Assembly (NCBI GenBank): GCA_903835145.1
Contig: CAILMA010000779.1
Span: forward strand, 1-7,650
Reading direction: 5' to 3'
DNA length: 7,650 nucleotides
Source: an uncultured Bacteroidota bacterium
GTDB lineage: Bacteria > Bacteroidota > Bacteroidia > Chitinophagales > Chitinophagaceae
The translations under genes were made by a program, and so were the position numbers. Shown one piece after another: positions 1 through 6,121 of the stretch (position 1 is its first letter; every line of letters begins with the position of its first letter). Below the pieces are notes generated by a model. It made no database searches. It saw only the letters and a list, made by a program, of their open reading frames with translations, and was not told the DNA's origin.

Positions 1-44
1 AAGAACTATAGATGTGGGTGTTGGAGGCTATATACAATATCCGT

Positions 45-73
45 GTAGTCGGTAGTCGGACTGGAATGTCCAG
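45..73. repeat. Short tandem 7-mer and 13-base inverted repeat downstream of coaE
   Basis: The 95 bases beyond the coaE stop codon hold no gene that I can support. They contain two adjacent copies of GTAGTCG (45-51 and 52-58), followed by a short perfect inverted repeat, CTGGA-ATG-TCCAG (61-73). The inverted repeat has no T-run on either side, so it is not a convincing terminator. It could be a protein-binding site or chance, and the sequence alone does not decide. Confidence 0.25.
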
Positions 74-95
74 GTTAGGGTATAAGAACTGCTAA

Positions 96-686
96 TTAAT
101 GGCTTTCCGTTTCGCAAAGTGCCTTGTGCAGTGCAAGTACCTGCGGGATGACGGGTTGGAGATCGTCGTTGGTGATTATTGAATTGCAGCGCGCCATTTT
201 CTCGTTTTCGTCCATCTGGCTGGCTATGATGGCGAGTACTTTTTCGCGGGTGTGGCCGCTGCGTGCTATTACCCTTTTAATTCTGAGTTCCTGCGGGGCT
301 GTCACACCAATAATGTAATCGAGTTCTTTATTGGTGCCGGATTCGAATAATATGGCTGCTTCCTTAAGCACATAGGGGGTGGTTTGTTGCTGCATCCACG
401 CGCGGCTGTAAGCGATAGTAGCGGGGTGAATCAGTGCATTGAACTGCCTCAGTTTTTCCGGCGCGTTAAAGATTGCCGTGGAAATTTTGCCCTTGTCCAG
501 CTTGCCATTCCGGTAAACATCTGGCCCTAAAGTGTCTATCACTCCCTGCTTTATAACCGCATCGTGCTCCATGAGGTGGCGAGCGGCGTTATCGGCGTTA
601 AAGACAGGCACCCCGAGTGACTCGAACACCTGACAAACAATTGATTTGCCAGAACCTATACCTCCAGTAATACCCACATGCAGCAT
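96..686 (-). CDS. coaE: Dephospho-CoA kinase
   Basis: This cytoplasmic kinase phosphorylates the 3'-hydroxyl of the ribose in dephospho-CoA with ATP, the last step of coenzyme A synthesis. The 196-residue protein has the family's usual length. Visible features in order are a P-loop GGIGSGKS (residues 8-15), the substrate-site region FNADNAAR (29-36) with Asp32 in the place of the conserved acidic residue, IHPAT (86-90), the EAAILFESG strand and turn (109-117), the arginine-containing lid RVIARSGHTREKV (138-150) and the C-terminal helix SQMDENEKMARCNSIITND (156-174). The start is firm because an in-frame TAG lies immediately before the ATG and the P-loop sits at the expected distance. The gene follows yajC on the same strand, but a terminator-like hairpin and a promoter-like element lie in the 122-base gap, so it is probably transcribed separately. 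The family call is near certain. Confidence 0.97.
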   Translation of the reverse strand: MLHVGITGGIGSGKSIVCQVFESLGVPVFNADNAARHLMEHDAVIKQGVIDTLGPDVYRNGKLDKGKISTAIFNAPEKLRQFNALIHPATIAYSRAWMQQQTTPYVLKEAAILFESGTNKELDYIIGVTAPQELRIKRVIARSGHTREKVLAIIASQMDENEKMARCNSIITNDDLQPVIPQVLALHKALCETESH

Positions 687-708
687 CTATGCGTCAGTTT
701 ATTTCTGG

Positions 709-716
709 CAAAGGTA
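709..716 (-). promoter_or_regulatory. Putative Bacteroidota -7 promoter element for coaE
   Basis: The minus strand reads TACCTTTG here, a full match to the Bacteroidota primary-sigma -7 consensus TAnnTTTG. It lies 22 bases before the coaE ATG, giving an inferred leader of roughly 15 bases. The upstream -33 TTTG element is not clear: that position falls in the T-run after the yajC hairpin. The same nine bases, TACCTTTGC, occur upstream of nusB. Confidence 0.5.
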
Positions 717-737
717 GCACATAAATTTGCCGGTTAT

Positions 738-785
738 AAAAATGAGTAAACCTGCTGCCCGCGAAAATAGCAGGCAGCAGGTTTA
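738..785 (-). terminator. Intrinsic terminator after yajC
   Basis: A perfect 13-bp inverted repeat has arms at 747-759 and 773-785 (TAAACCTGCTGCC paired with GGCAGCAGGTTTA) around a 13-base loop. Read on the minus strand it begins 23 bases after the yajC stop codon and is followed by CTCATTTTTAT, with the five-T run at 738-742. This is the arrangement expected of a Rho-independent terminator for the nusB-lipoprotein-yajC unit. The plus-strand side has no T-run, so it is unlikely to act in both directions. The T-run starts four bases after the stem, a little further than ideal. Confidence 0.72.
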
Positions 786-808
786 TATTTCAGATACATT
801 CTGAAGAA

Positions 809-1171
809 TTATTTAGAAGCCACGGATGTAATACCGTTTGCAGCATCAAGTTTTTTACGGTTTGCAGCGGTGAGCTCCATAGACACGGCTGAACGTTCAA
901 TTTTAACGAAAGTACCCCTGGCGATTTCAACCTGAAGTGTACCATCTTCGTTAGCGCGCTGAATAGTGCCATGTATGCCTGCAGTGGTTACAACATATTC
1001 GCCGGAGTTCATGCTATCAGCAAATTTCTTTTGTTCTTTTGCTCTTTTCTGCTGCGGGCGTATCATGAAAAAATACATTACAACAAACATACCACCCATA
1101 AATAGGAAGGTCAACATTGGGTTGCCGCCCGGTTGAGCGCCTGCCTGCAATACTAAAGTTGCGATATTCAT
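809..1171 (-). CDS. yajC: Sec translocon accessory subunit YajC
   Basis: YajC is a small inner-membrane protein that associates with SecDF and the SecYEG channel; it is conserved but usually not essential. The 120-residue product has a short N-terminal tail, one membrane segment at about residues 19-37, and then the family signature YFFMIRPQQKRAKEQKKF (33-50). The cytoplasmic domain that follows includes GEYVVTTAGIHGTI (57-70), a glycine-rich beta region typical of YajC, and ends in a variable tail. It is the last gene of a probable three-gene unit with nusB and the DUF1573 lipoprotein (56 bases between the two), and a strong hairpin with a T-run follows it. The intergenic stretch before it is very AT-rich and shows no clear ribosome-binding site, as is usual in Bacteroidota. 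The identification is secure. Confidence 0.95.
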   Translation of the reverse strand: MNIATLVLQAGAQPGGNPMLTFLFMGGMFVVMYFFMIRPQQKRAKEQKKFADSMNSGEYVVTTAGIHGTIQRANEDGTLQVEIARGTFVKIERSAVSMELTAANRKKLDAANGITSVASK

Positions 1172-1227
1172 TTTTTATTTTATTGTTATGATTAAGAAAT
1201 ATTTTTAATGCAATCGATTTTATTTTT

Positions 1228-1692
1228 CTATTTTTTATCTGTAAGTACTTCACCTTTAATATAAAGCATGTGAGTGCTTCTGAGCGTATTGGTGTGTATG
1301 GTCACTGATTTTTCCTGGTGTCCCTGTTTTCCTGATGAGTTGAAGGTGACTTTCATTATAGCCGTCTTACCCGGCTGAACAGGGTCATGTGGGTATTGAG
1401 GAACTGTGCAACCGCAAGAACCAGCTGCCGAGGAGATAACGAGGGGTGACTTGCCGTTGTTGGTAAAGGAGAACTCGTAGTTGACTACCTCGTCCTGATG
1501 AATGGTGCCGAAATCGTGCAGTGTATCTGCGAAATCCATAGTTGGCTTTAGTGCCGCAGATTCGTTATCTACTCCGTTTGCGGAACGTGGGTTGTTCACC
1601 AGGCTTGTTGGCAGTTGTCCCTTGTTATTGGTATCTGTATTGCTTTTACAGGCCACCAGGAAGAGTAAAACTAAAAGAGAAATGCGTTTCAT
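1228..1692 (-). CDS. DUF1573-domain lipoprotein
   Basis: This is a 154-residue predicted lipoprotein of unknown function. The N-terminus MKRISLLVLLFLVAC has a basic residue pair, a hydrophobic core and a lipobox LVAC with the modified cysteine at residue 15. A low-complexity, Asn/Ser-rich linker (about 16-50) follows, then a DUF1573 domain (about 52-148) with the characteristic DFGTI (60-64) and GSCGCTVP (91-98) motifs and the closing strand MLYIKGEV (142-149). The fold is expected to be immunoglobulin-like, by family knowledge. The residues after the lipid cysteine (KSNTD) are not a strong surface-export signal, so periplasmic or outer-membrane anchoring is the safer inference. It lies 15 bases after nusB and 56 before yajC, and DUF1573 genes are often found beside these in Bacteroidota. 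The domain call is firm, the function unknown. Confidence 0.9.
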   Translation of the reverse strand: MKRISLLVLLFLVACKSNTDTNNKGQLPTSLVNNPRSANGVDNESAALKPTMDFADTLHDFGTIHQDEVVNYEFSFTNNGKSPLVISSAAGSCGCTVPQYPHDPVQPGKTAIMKVTFNSSGKQGHQEKSVTIHTNTLRSTHMLYIKGEVLTDKK

Positions 1693-1707
1693 TGAAGTGC
1701 AAATTAA

Positions 1708-2640
1708 CTATTTACCGGGTCTGTCTTGTTTTCTTATCTGATTTTCTTTTTCCAGTTCCTTTAGCAGGTTGTCTAAAACACCATTTACAAACTGCCCGCT
1801 TTGTGGCATACTGTATTGTTTTGCAATATCGATATATTCGTTGATGGTAACTTTAGTAGGTATAGTAGGGAAGTATAAGAATTCGCAAACGGCCATACGG
1901 AGCAGCAACATATCAATAAGTGCCACGCGTTCTTTGTCCCAGTTGGTGAGCTTTGGTTCTATGAGCTCCAGGCAGTATTCTTCCTGCTCTATAACGGCGA
2001 GCAGCAATTCGTGGGCATAATTCTTCTTTTCAGCTGAAAGGAGTTTTGCAAAATCAACCTTGTTGCTGCTTTTGAAGAAGTTCTGCATCAACATAACGAT
2101 AAGTTCGCTATTGTCTTCCCAGCCCGGCAGCTCGTCAATGAAAGTATCCATGAGGCCTTCATTGGCAACCATGAGTTTTTCCCATATGTACTGGATAATG
2201 TCTTTATCCTGAGCGGGGGTAGGGGATGGGTTTTCGGTATATTGGGTGTATTCTTCGCTTTTGAGCAGGCTCTGGTATATTTTCTTGATCCAGTCTGCAT
2301 CAAAATATTTTTCGAGGTGGTCGTTCTTAATTTTTTCCTGCAGCGATGGTTTTTGAAGGATATGTGTAACGAATGTATTTGTTGCGATACGCACATTTAC
2401 ATTCATATCATCGGTGGTACGGAGGTAGCGTGAAGAGCGCTGGATAGAGTCTGATTCGGAATACTGAGCAACTTTGAGGGGGTATAGCACACAAACTGTA
2501 AACACATCCAGAACCTGGTCCAGTTTTTCATTTAACATGCGGGCAAGCATTTTTTTATTTTGCAGCTCCGCCTTTTCAAACGATGCAACAGAATATAAAG
2601 TCTGCATCACCTTCACCCTTATATTTCTACGGCTAATCAT
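1708..2640 (-). CDS. nusB: Transcription antitermination factor NusB (long Bacteroidota form)
   Basis: NusB binds the boxA RNA with S10 (NusE) and takes part in antitermination and processing of rRNA transcripts in the cytoplasm. At 310 residues it is about twice the E. coli protein (about 139). The N-terminal NusB helix is clear (SRRNIRVKVMQTLYS, residues 3-17), as is the C-terminal half (about 225-297), which includes LIDMLLLRMAVCEF (241-254), KVTINEYIDIAKQY (263-276) and FVNGVLDNLL (284-293). The middle (about 60-215) is a helical, charged segment not found in the E. coli protein. The two NusB ends are in one continuous frame, so this is an insertion and not a frameshift; long NusB proteins are usual in this phylum. 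The start is the ATG following a TACCTTTG promoter-like element. It heads the probable operon with the DUF1573 lipoprotein and yajC. Confidence 0.93.
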   Translation of the reverse strand: MISRRNIRVKVMQTLYSVASFEKAELQNKKMLARMLNEKLDQVLDVFTVCVLYPLKVAQYSESDSIQRSSRYLRTTDDMNVNVRIATNTFVTHILQKPSLQEKIKNDHLEKYFDADWIKKIYQSLLKSEEYTQYTENPSPTPAQDKDIIQYIWEKLMVANEGLMDTFIDELPGWEDNSELIVMLMQNFFKSSNKVDFAKLLSAEKKNYAHELLLAVIEQEEYCLELIEPKLTNWDKERVALIDMLLLRMAVCEFLYFPTIPTKVTINEYIDIAKQYSMPQSGQFVNGVLDNLLKELEKENQIRKQDRPGK

Positions 2641-2672
2641 ATTTTGAGTAAAGAACTCCCTATTTGGGGGTG

Positions 2673-2680
2673 CAAAGGTA
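2673..2680 (-). promoter_or_regulatory. Putative Bacteroidota -7 promoter element for the nusB operon
   Basis: The minus strand reads TACCTTTG, a full match to TAnnTTTG, 32 bases before the nusB ATG. The inferred leader is about 25 bases. The upstream segment is T-rich (runs of TTTT at 2684-2701) without a clean TTTG at the -33 position. The position and the identity with the element before coaE make this a credible promoter for the three-gene unit. Confidence 0.5.
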
Positions 2681-2752
2681 GGGAAAACTAAAAAGTAAAA
2701 AGTAGGAAATAAAAAATAAATATTTCAACATGCTTGCGCATAGTTAAAGGTG

Positions 2753-2781
2753 GCTACTGGCACAATAGTGGTGCGGGTAGC
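2753..2781 (-). terminator. Imperfect hairpin after the CHU_C-domain gene
   Basis: Arms GCTAC (2753-2757) and GTAGC (2777-2781) pair, followed by a 2x2 internal mismatch, then GCAC (2760-2763) with GTGC (2771-2774) around a seven-base loop. On the minus strand this lies about 26 bases after the stop codon of the secreted protein gene and upstream of the nusB promoter element. It is followed only by ACCTTT and not by a true T-run, so it is a weak terminator candidate; a Rho-dependent or unstructured end is equally possible. Confidence 0.3.
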
Positions 2782-2806
2782 TGTTGCGCTCATCTGATCT
2801 TGTTTT

Positions 2807-5044
2807 TTAACGGATGAGTGTGATGTCGCCCTGATAAAATTTCTTGGGGCCGGTGAGGCATTTGGCATCTACGAAATAAAAATAGGAACCCAGTTCGCAG
2901 GGGATACCTTCAAATGTGCCATCCCACTCTTTTTTTGGGTCGTTTGATGTGAAAACCAGCTGACCGAAACGGTTGAAAATAGAAATGTTGAAGTAGAGCA
3001 TGTTGCCATAGGTAACTACCTTAAAGCCGTCGTTATGGCCATCGTTATTCGGCGTGAATGCGGTGGGGAATGACATATTGCAGCACCGTTGAATGTCAGA
3101 ATACGTGATACTTGTAGTGTCGGAGCAGTCGTTTTGGTCGGTCACTTTTACATACAAAGACAATGGTGCAAGCACAACAACATACTGGCCTCCGGTATCG
3201 GAGCTAATTATGTCGGTTGGTGTCCAGGTATACTGTGTTCCGCCAGAAGCCTTAAGATAGACTTTGTCCCCGTAGCAAACTACGGAAGGAATATCTATCA
3301 CCTGTGCATTGGGCAGGTTATGCACGACTGCTGTTGCATTTACCGGGCCAGATGTGCAAGACTTGTAATTTTCTATAAAATACCAGCTATACGTGCCGGC
3401 AAATGAAGTGTTGACGACTGGTGGTGAAGAGAGGGCTGTGCCGTCGGTACTATACCAATTGACCGAAGCTGATGCGGACAATGGTGTGATGTAGAGCATG
3501 GATGATGGGTCGCCTTTGCAAAAGGAGAAGCTCGTATCGGGCACTGTCAGCGAGCCACTATCCGCGACAGTGAAGGAAACTGAAGCTGAGCAAATAGAAT
3601 CTGAGCTTACAATAGCAATGTAATTACCAGCCGGAAGGCTATCGTTGATTACGGCTCCGCTATCGCTGCCGGTGGAGTCAATAATGGTCTTAATAACAGT
3701 GCCACCCTGCACGATTTTGATGGTTCTTGGAAGGAAACCCCAGGTGATATCATAGTTTACGGCGGCCTGGTGGATACACTGAGTTGGGTCAACAAGTACC
3801 TCGCGTATGCTTGGGAAATTAACTACATGAATTGTATAGGCTATTGTTTGCGTATTTGAAACGGGGCAATGGTTATTCTTGATTTGCAGGAAGAAGGAAT
3901 AAATGCCGGGCGATAGCGTGTCCGTGCTCCATGAAAACGAAGCACCGGGATAGGGTGTTCCATTGTTGCTGAAGGTGAGGCTCGCGGAGGCGGGTACACC
4001 GCTTGAAGTAAGGAATGTAGTATCCCCATCCGGATTATTGATGGTGATGTTAAAAGTGACGAGGGGTGCCCCTTTGCAGATATTAACTACGTTGCCGCTG
4101 GCATCAGTAGAAAGTGTAGCACCATTGAGGCTGGTGATAGATGCCGATGGGGCAGTGCCTGTGCAATTGTCTTTTACAATGAAGGTCATTTCCCGCTCAC
4201 TGGTACCCACCAATACACCTTTTTTGTATTCAGAAACCTGATTTACTATCAGGGCGTCCTGTATGATATTGGGGGTAAAGGTCATTTGCCCGTTGAGGGA
4301 GTTAAACAGGTAGCCACCGCCAGTTGTTGCAAGCGGGTTTGTGGGTGTAAACGGTGCGTTGTAGCTAACTGAAGTGCCTGAATTGGCGTCAATTGCTGGC
4401 ACCAGACTGAATGAAAGAGAATCGCCGTCGGGGTCAGAGGCGCCCTGGTTGTACTCTTCGAGCACATTTACACAATAGAATGGTGTAGGTATGGTGGAGT
4501 AATGGGGGGAAGAATTAGGGCCATTGGTGTTGTTGAGGGATGCAGAAATCTCCATAATGGTATTAGCACCTACGTTGGTGATATTACTGCTACGGCCTGC
4601 CGCAACAGAGCCTGTTGAAGTGGCACGAAAGCTGCCTGCAAACACGAATCGCCAATTGGTAGCAGTATAGCCAAGGGTGATATTGCCAGTATAAATAAAG
4701 CGTTTTACCCCGGGTAGTGTGCCTCCGTTACAAGTGGTCTGGCTTATTTGGGAGGGGCAAACCGGAGATACCTCGGTGCCTGAAGTGGCATCGTAAGTGA
4801 GGTATAGGGAGTCTTTTAATGACGTATTGTCTAAGATGTATATTTGGGGTGCTGCACCGGTGAGTGTGTTGAAGATGCTCGCAGAAGCTCCGCAGTCGCC
4901 ATAAAGTGTAAGTGTAACCTGATAGTTATTGCCCGATATATTGGTATAGAGTAATTCGCCACCGAAGATATGGCTGGCTTTACATACGATTGCAGTACCT
5001 TGTAGGAGACAAAATAGGAATATGAACAGTGCGAAGCGCTTCAT
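2807..5044 (-). CDS. Secreted CHU_C (gliding motility-associated C-terminal) domain protein, probable T9SS cargo
   Basis: This 745-residue exported protein begins with a signal peptide (about 1-23, likely cleaved after VCKA) followed directly by SHIFGGELLYTN, the conserved start of a large Bacteroidota family of surface proteins. The N-terminal half has DPDGDSLSF (204-212) and a conserved VSEYKKGVLVGTSEREMTF stretch (270-288). The centre (about 300-650) looks like several beta-sandwich repeats of the Ig/PKD sort, rich in Ser, Thr, Asn and Gly, with spaced cysteines. The last 92 residues form a CHU_C domain: FTPNNDGHNDGF (663-674), NISIFNRFGQLVF (686-698), WDGT (707-710) and the end GDITLIR. 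By family knowledge this domain directs secretion and surface attachment through the type IX system. The start is the first ATG after an in-frame TAA. No catalytic motif is visible; an adhesive or structural role is inference. The gene name alone does not show that the organism glides. Confidence 0.9.
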   Translation of the reverse strand: MKRFALFIFLFCLLQGTAIVCKASHIFGGELLYTNISGNNYQVTLTLYGDCGASASIFNTLTGAAPQIYILDNTSLKDSLYLTYDATSGTEVSPVCPSQISQTTCNGGTLPGVKRFIYTGNITLGYTATNWRFVFAGSFRATSTGSVAAGRSSNITNVGANTIMEISASLNNTNGPNSSPHYSTIPTPFYCVNVLEEYNQGASDPDGDSLSFSLVPAIDANSGTSVSYNAPFTPTNPLATTGGGYLFNSLNGQMTFTPNIIQDALIVNQVSEYKKGVLVGTSEREMTFIVKDNCTGTAPSASITSLNGATLSTDASGNVVNICKGAPLVTFNITINNPDGDTTFLTSSGVPASASLTFSNNGTPYPGASFSWSTDTLSPGIYSFFLQIKNNHCPVSNTQTIAYTIHVVNFPSIREVLVDPTQCIHQAAVNYDITWGFLPRTIKIVQGGTVIKTIIDSTGSDSGAVINDSLPAGNYIAIVSSDSICSASVSFTVADSGSLTVPDTSFSFCKGDPSSMLYITPLSASASVNWYSTDGTALSSPPVVNTSFAGTYSWYFIENYKSCTSGPVNATAVVHNLPNAQVIDIPSVVCYGDKVYLKASGGTQYTWTPTDIISSDTGGQYVVVLAPLSLYVKVTDQNDCSDTTSITYSDIQRCCNMSFPTAFTPNNDGHNDGFKVVTYGNMLYFNISIFNRFGQLVFTSNDPKKEWDGTFEGIPCELGSYFYFVDAKCLTGPKKFYQGDITLIR

Positions 5045-5080
5045 TATTAATAATTGGGCATAGGAATATTACCTGCATTA

Positions 5081-5088
5081 CAAAGGTG
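5081..5088 (-). promoter_or_regulatory. Weak -7-like element for the CHU_C-domain gene
   Basis: The minus strand reads CACCTTTG, one base off TAnnTTTG, 36 bases before the ATG of the secreted-protein gene. It shares ACCTTTG with the better elements before nusB and coaE. There is no clear -33 TTTG at the expected spacing, so this is tentative. Confidence 0.28.
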
Positions 5089-5159
5089 AGACAAAGCGGG
5101 GATATATCCATAAAAGAAATGGGAGATTTTTGCAGTTTCTTAACCTTTTGATAGGGAAA

Positions 5160-5191
5160 TTGAATGCAAACGGGATACTGAGGTAGCTTTT
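5160..5191 (+). promoter_or_regulatory. Candidate promoter for the AMP nucleosidase gene
   Basis: TTG (5160-5162) is followed after 21 bases by TAGCTTTT (5184-5191), which matches the Bacteroidota pattern TTG-N17-23-TAnnTTTG except for the final G. If used, transcription would begin near 5198 and give a leader of about 150 bases. That start would lie downstream of the ATG of the small open frame at 5192, so the two proposals compete. Confidence 0.22.
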
Positions 5192-5305
5192 ATGCATTTT
5201 TTTCAAACATTAAGCCTGAGAAAAATTCTTTTATTATTAGTAACTTGTAGTGCTGTTGGAGTAGTAAATGAAGTAAGTTCGTTACTAACATTCATAGAGA
5301 GATAA
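5192..5305 (+). CDS. Possible small hydrophobic peptide (37 codons), unproven
   Basis: An ATG-to-TAA frame of 37 codons lies in the divergent region, ending 42 bases before the AMP nucleosidase start and in the same frame. The predicted peptide has a basic residue pair followed by a hydrophobic core (RKILLLLVTCSAVGVV, residues 10-25), which looks like a membrane segment or a poor lipoprotein signal (LVTC, with Thr where Gly, Ala or Ser is usual), and a short polar tail ending in ER. I do not recognise it. The region is AT-rich, where short hydrophobic frames arise by chance. A promoter-like element overlapping its ATG argues against translation. It is listed so that it is not lost. Confidence 0.18.
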   Translation: MHFFQTLSLRKILLLLVTCSAVGVVNEVSSLLTFIER

Positions 5306-5347
5306 TGTACTATTTTGTGCTGAGCGTACAATTAAAATTAAATTTAC

Positions 5348-6121
5348 ATGATGAAAACCAAGCAGGAAATAGTTGAGAACTGGTTGCCACGGTATACCGG
5401 CCAGGAATTGGCAGCTTTCGGGAAGTATATATTGCTGTGTAATTTCAGCAACTATGTTGCGTTGTTCGCGAAGATGCACGGCGTACAAATAGTGGGGGCA
5501 GATAAGCCGATGCAATGTGCTACTGCGAATGACATTACTATTATCAATTTTGGTATGGGCAGCCCGAGTGCAGCTACTATGATGGATCTTCTATCGGCTA
5601 TCAGCCCCCGGGCGGTGTTGTTTCTGGGTAAGTGTGGCGGTTTAAAGAAGAAGAATAATGTTGGTGACCTGATATTGCCGATAGCTGCTATAAGGGGTGA
5701 TGGTACCAGTAATGATTACTTTCCACCGGAAGTGCCGGCGTTGCCGGCTTTTGCGCTGCAAAAAGCCATTTCAACAACTATACGCGACCATGCTATGGAT
5801 TACTGGACGGGCACTGTTTATACCACCAACAGGCGGGTTTGGGAGCACGATGAAGTATTTAAAGAATACCTGCGCAAGGTAAGGGCCATGGCTATAGATA
5901 TGGAAACGGCGACTATCTTTACAACAGGGTTTTTCAACAAGATACCTACCGGGGCACTGCTGCTGGTAAGTGACCAGCCCATGGTGGCCGAGGGCATTAA
6001 GACGGCGGAAGGCGACAGTAGTGTTACCAAAAATTTTGTTGAAAAACACCTTCAGATAGGCATTGATTCACTCAAACAATTGATAAACGAAGGGCTTACT
6101 GTGAAGCACCTGAGATTCTAA
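5348..6121 (+). CDS. amn: AMP nucleosidase, short AMN-like form
   Basis: AMP nucleosidase (EC 3.2.2.4) splits AMP into adenine and ribose 5-phosphate in the cytoplasm, controlling adenylate pools. The 257-residue protein consists of a nucleoside phosphorylase-type (PNP/UDP) domain. Visible motifs are NFGMGSPSAATMMDLL (67-82) and LGKCGG (93-98), both phosphate-site loops, RAMAIDMETATIF (179-191) with the Met-Glu pair that contacts ribose, and LLLVSDQP (204-211) with the Asp expected to act on the base. It lacks the N-terminal regulatory domain of the about 484-residue E. coli Amn; short forms are normal in Bacteroidota. Two ATGs are adjacent at 5348 and 5351, and an in-frame TAA lies three codons upstream, so the start is fixed to within one codon. 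The next gene begins on the base after the stop, suggesting cotranscription. A related purine phosphorylase is the main alternative. Confidence 0.9.
   Translation: MMKTKQEIVENWLPRYTGQELAAFGKYILLCNFSNYVALFAKMHGVQIVGADKPMQCATANDITIINFGMGSPSAATMMDLLSAISPRAVLFLGKCGGLKKKNNVGDLILPIAAIRGDGTSNDYFPPEVPALPAFALQKAISTTIRDHAMDYWTGTVYTTNRRVWEHDEVFKEYLRKVRAMAIDMETATIFTTGFFNKIPTGALLLVSDQPMVAEGIKTAEGDSSVTKNFVEKHLQIGIDSLKQLINEGLTVKHLRF

Larger units (their letters stand above)
5045..5347. other. 303-base divergent intergenic region
   Basis: This AT-rich stretch separates the minus-strand secreted-protein gene from the plus-strand AMP nucleosidase gene and must hold promoters for both. For the minus strand, CACCTTTG (5081-5088) resembles the -7 consensus with one mismatch. 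For the plus strand, TAGCTTTT (5184-5191) differs from TAnnTTTG only at its last base and has a TTG 21 bases upstream (5160-5162). A 37-codon open frame lies at 5192-5305. I see no RNA gene, riboswitch or long repeat. Confidence 0.6.

Noticed and set aside
1017..1253. Minus-strand frame of 78 codons bridging yajC and the lipoprotein gene
   Set aside because: It overlaps most of the 5' half of yajC in another frame, has AT-rich Lys/Asn/Ile content at its start and shows no domain. It is a shadow of yajC and the spacer.
1502..1844. Plus-strand open frames across the lipoprotein/nusB junction
   Set aside because: They are antisense to two well-identified genes and have no recognisable motif.
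1708..2640. NusB as a frameshifted or fused gene because of its double length
   Set aside because: The frame is uninterrupted, both NusB ends are present in order, and about 300-residue NusB proteins are normal in Bacteroidota.
3089..4241. Plus-strand open frames inside the secreted-protein gene
   Set aside because: They are antisense to a continuous 745-codon gene with an intact signal peptide and CHU_C domain.
5237..5288. 8-bp inverted repeat TTAGTAAC / GTTACTAA upstream of amn
   Set aside because: It is short and AT-rich, with 36 bases between the arms and no T-run; it is expected by chance and gives no credible operator or terminator.
5308..5317. TACTATTTTG as a promoter -7 element close to amn
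   Set aside because: The spacing between TA and TTTG does not fit TAnnTTTG, and no TTG/TTTG lies at the right distance upstream.
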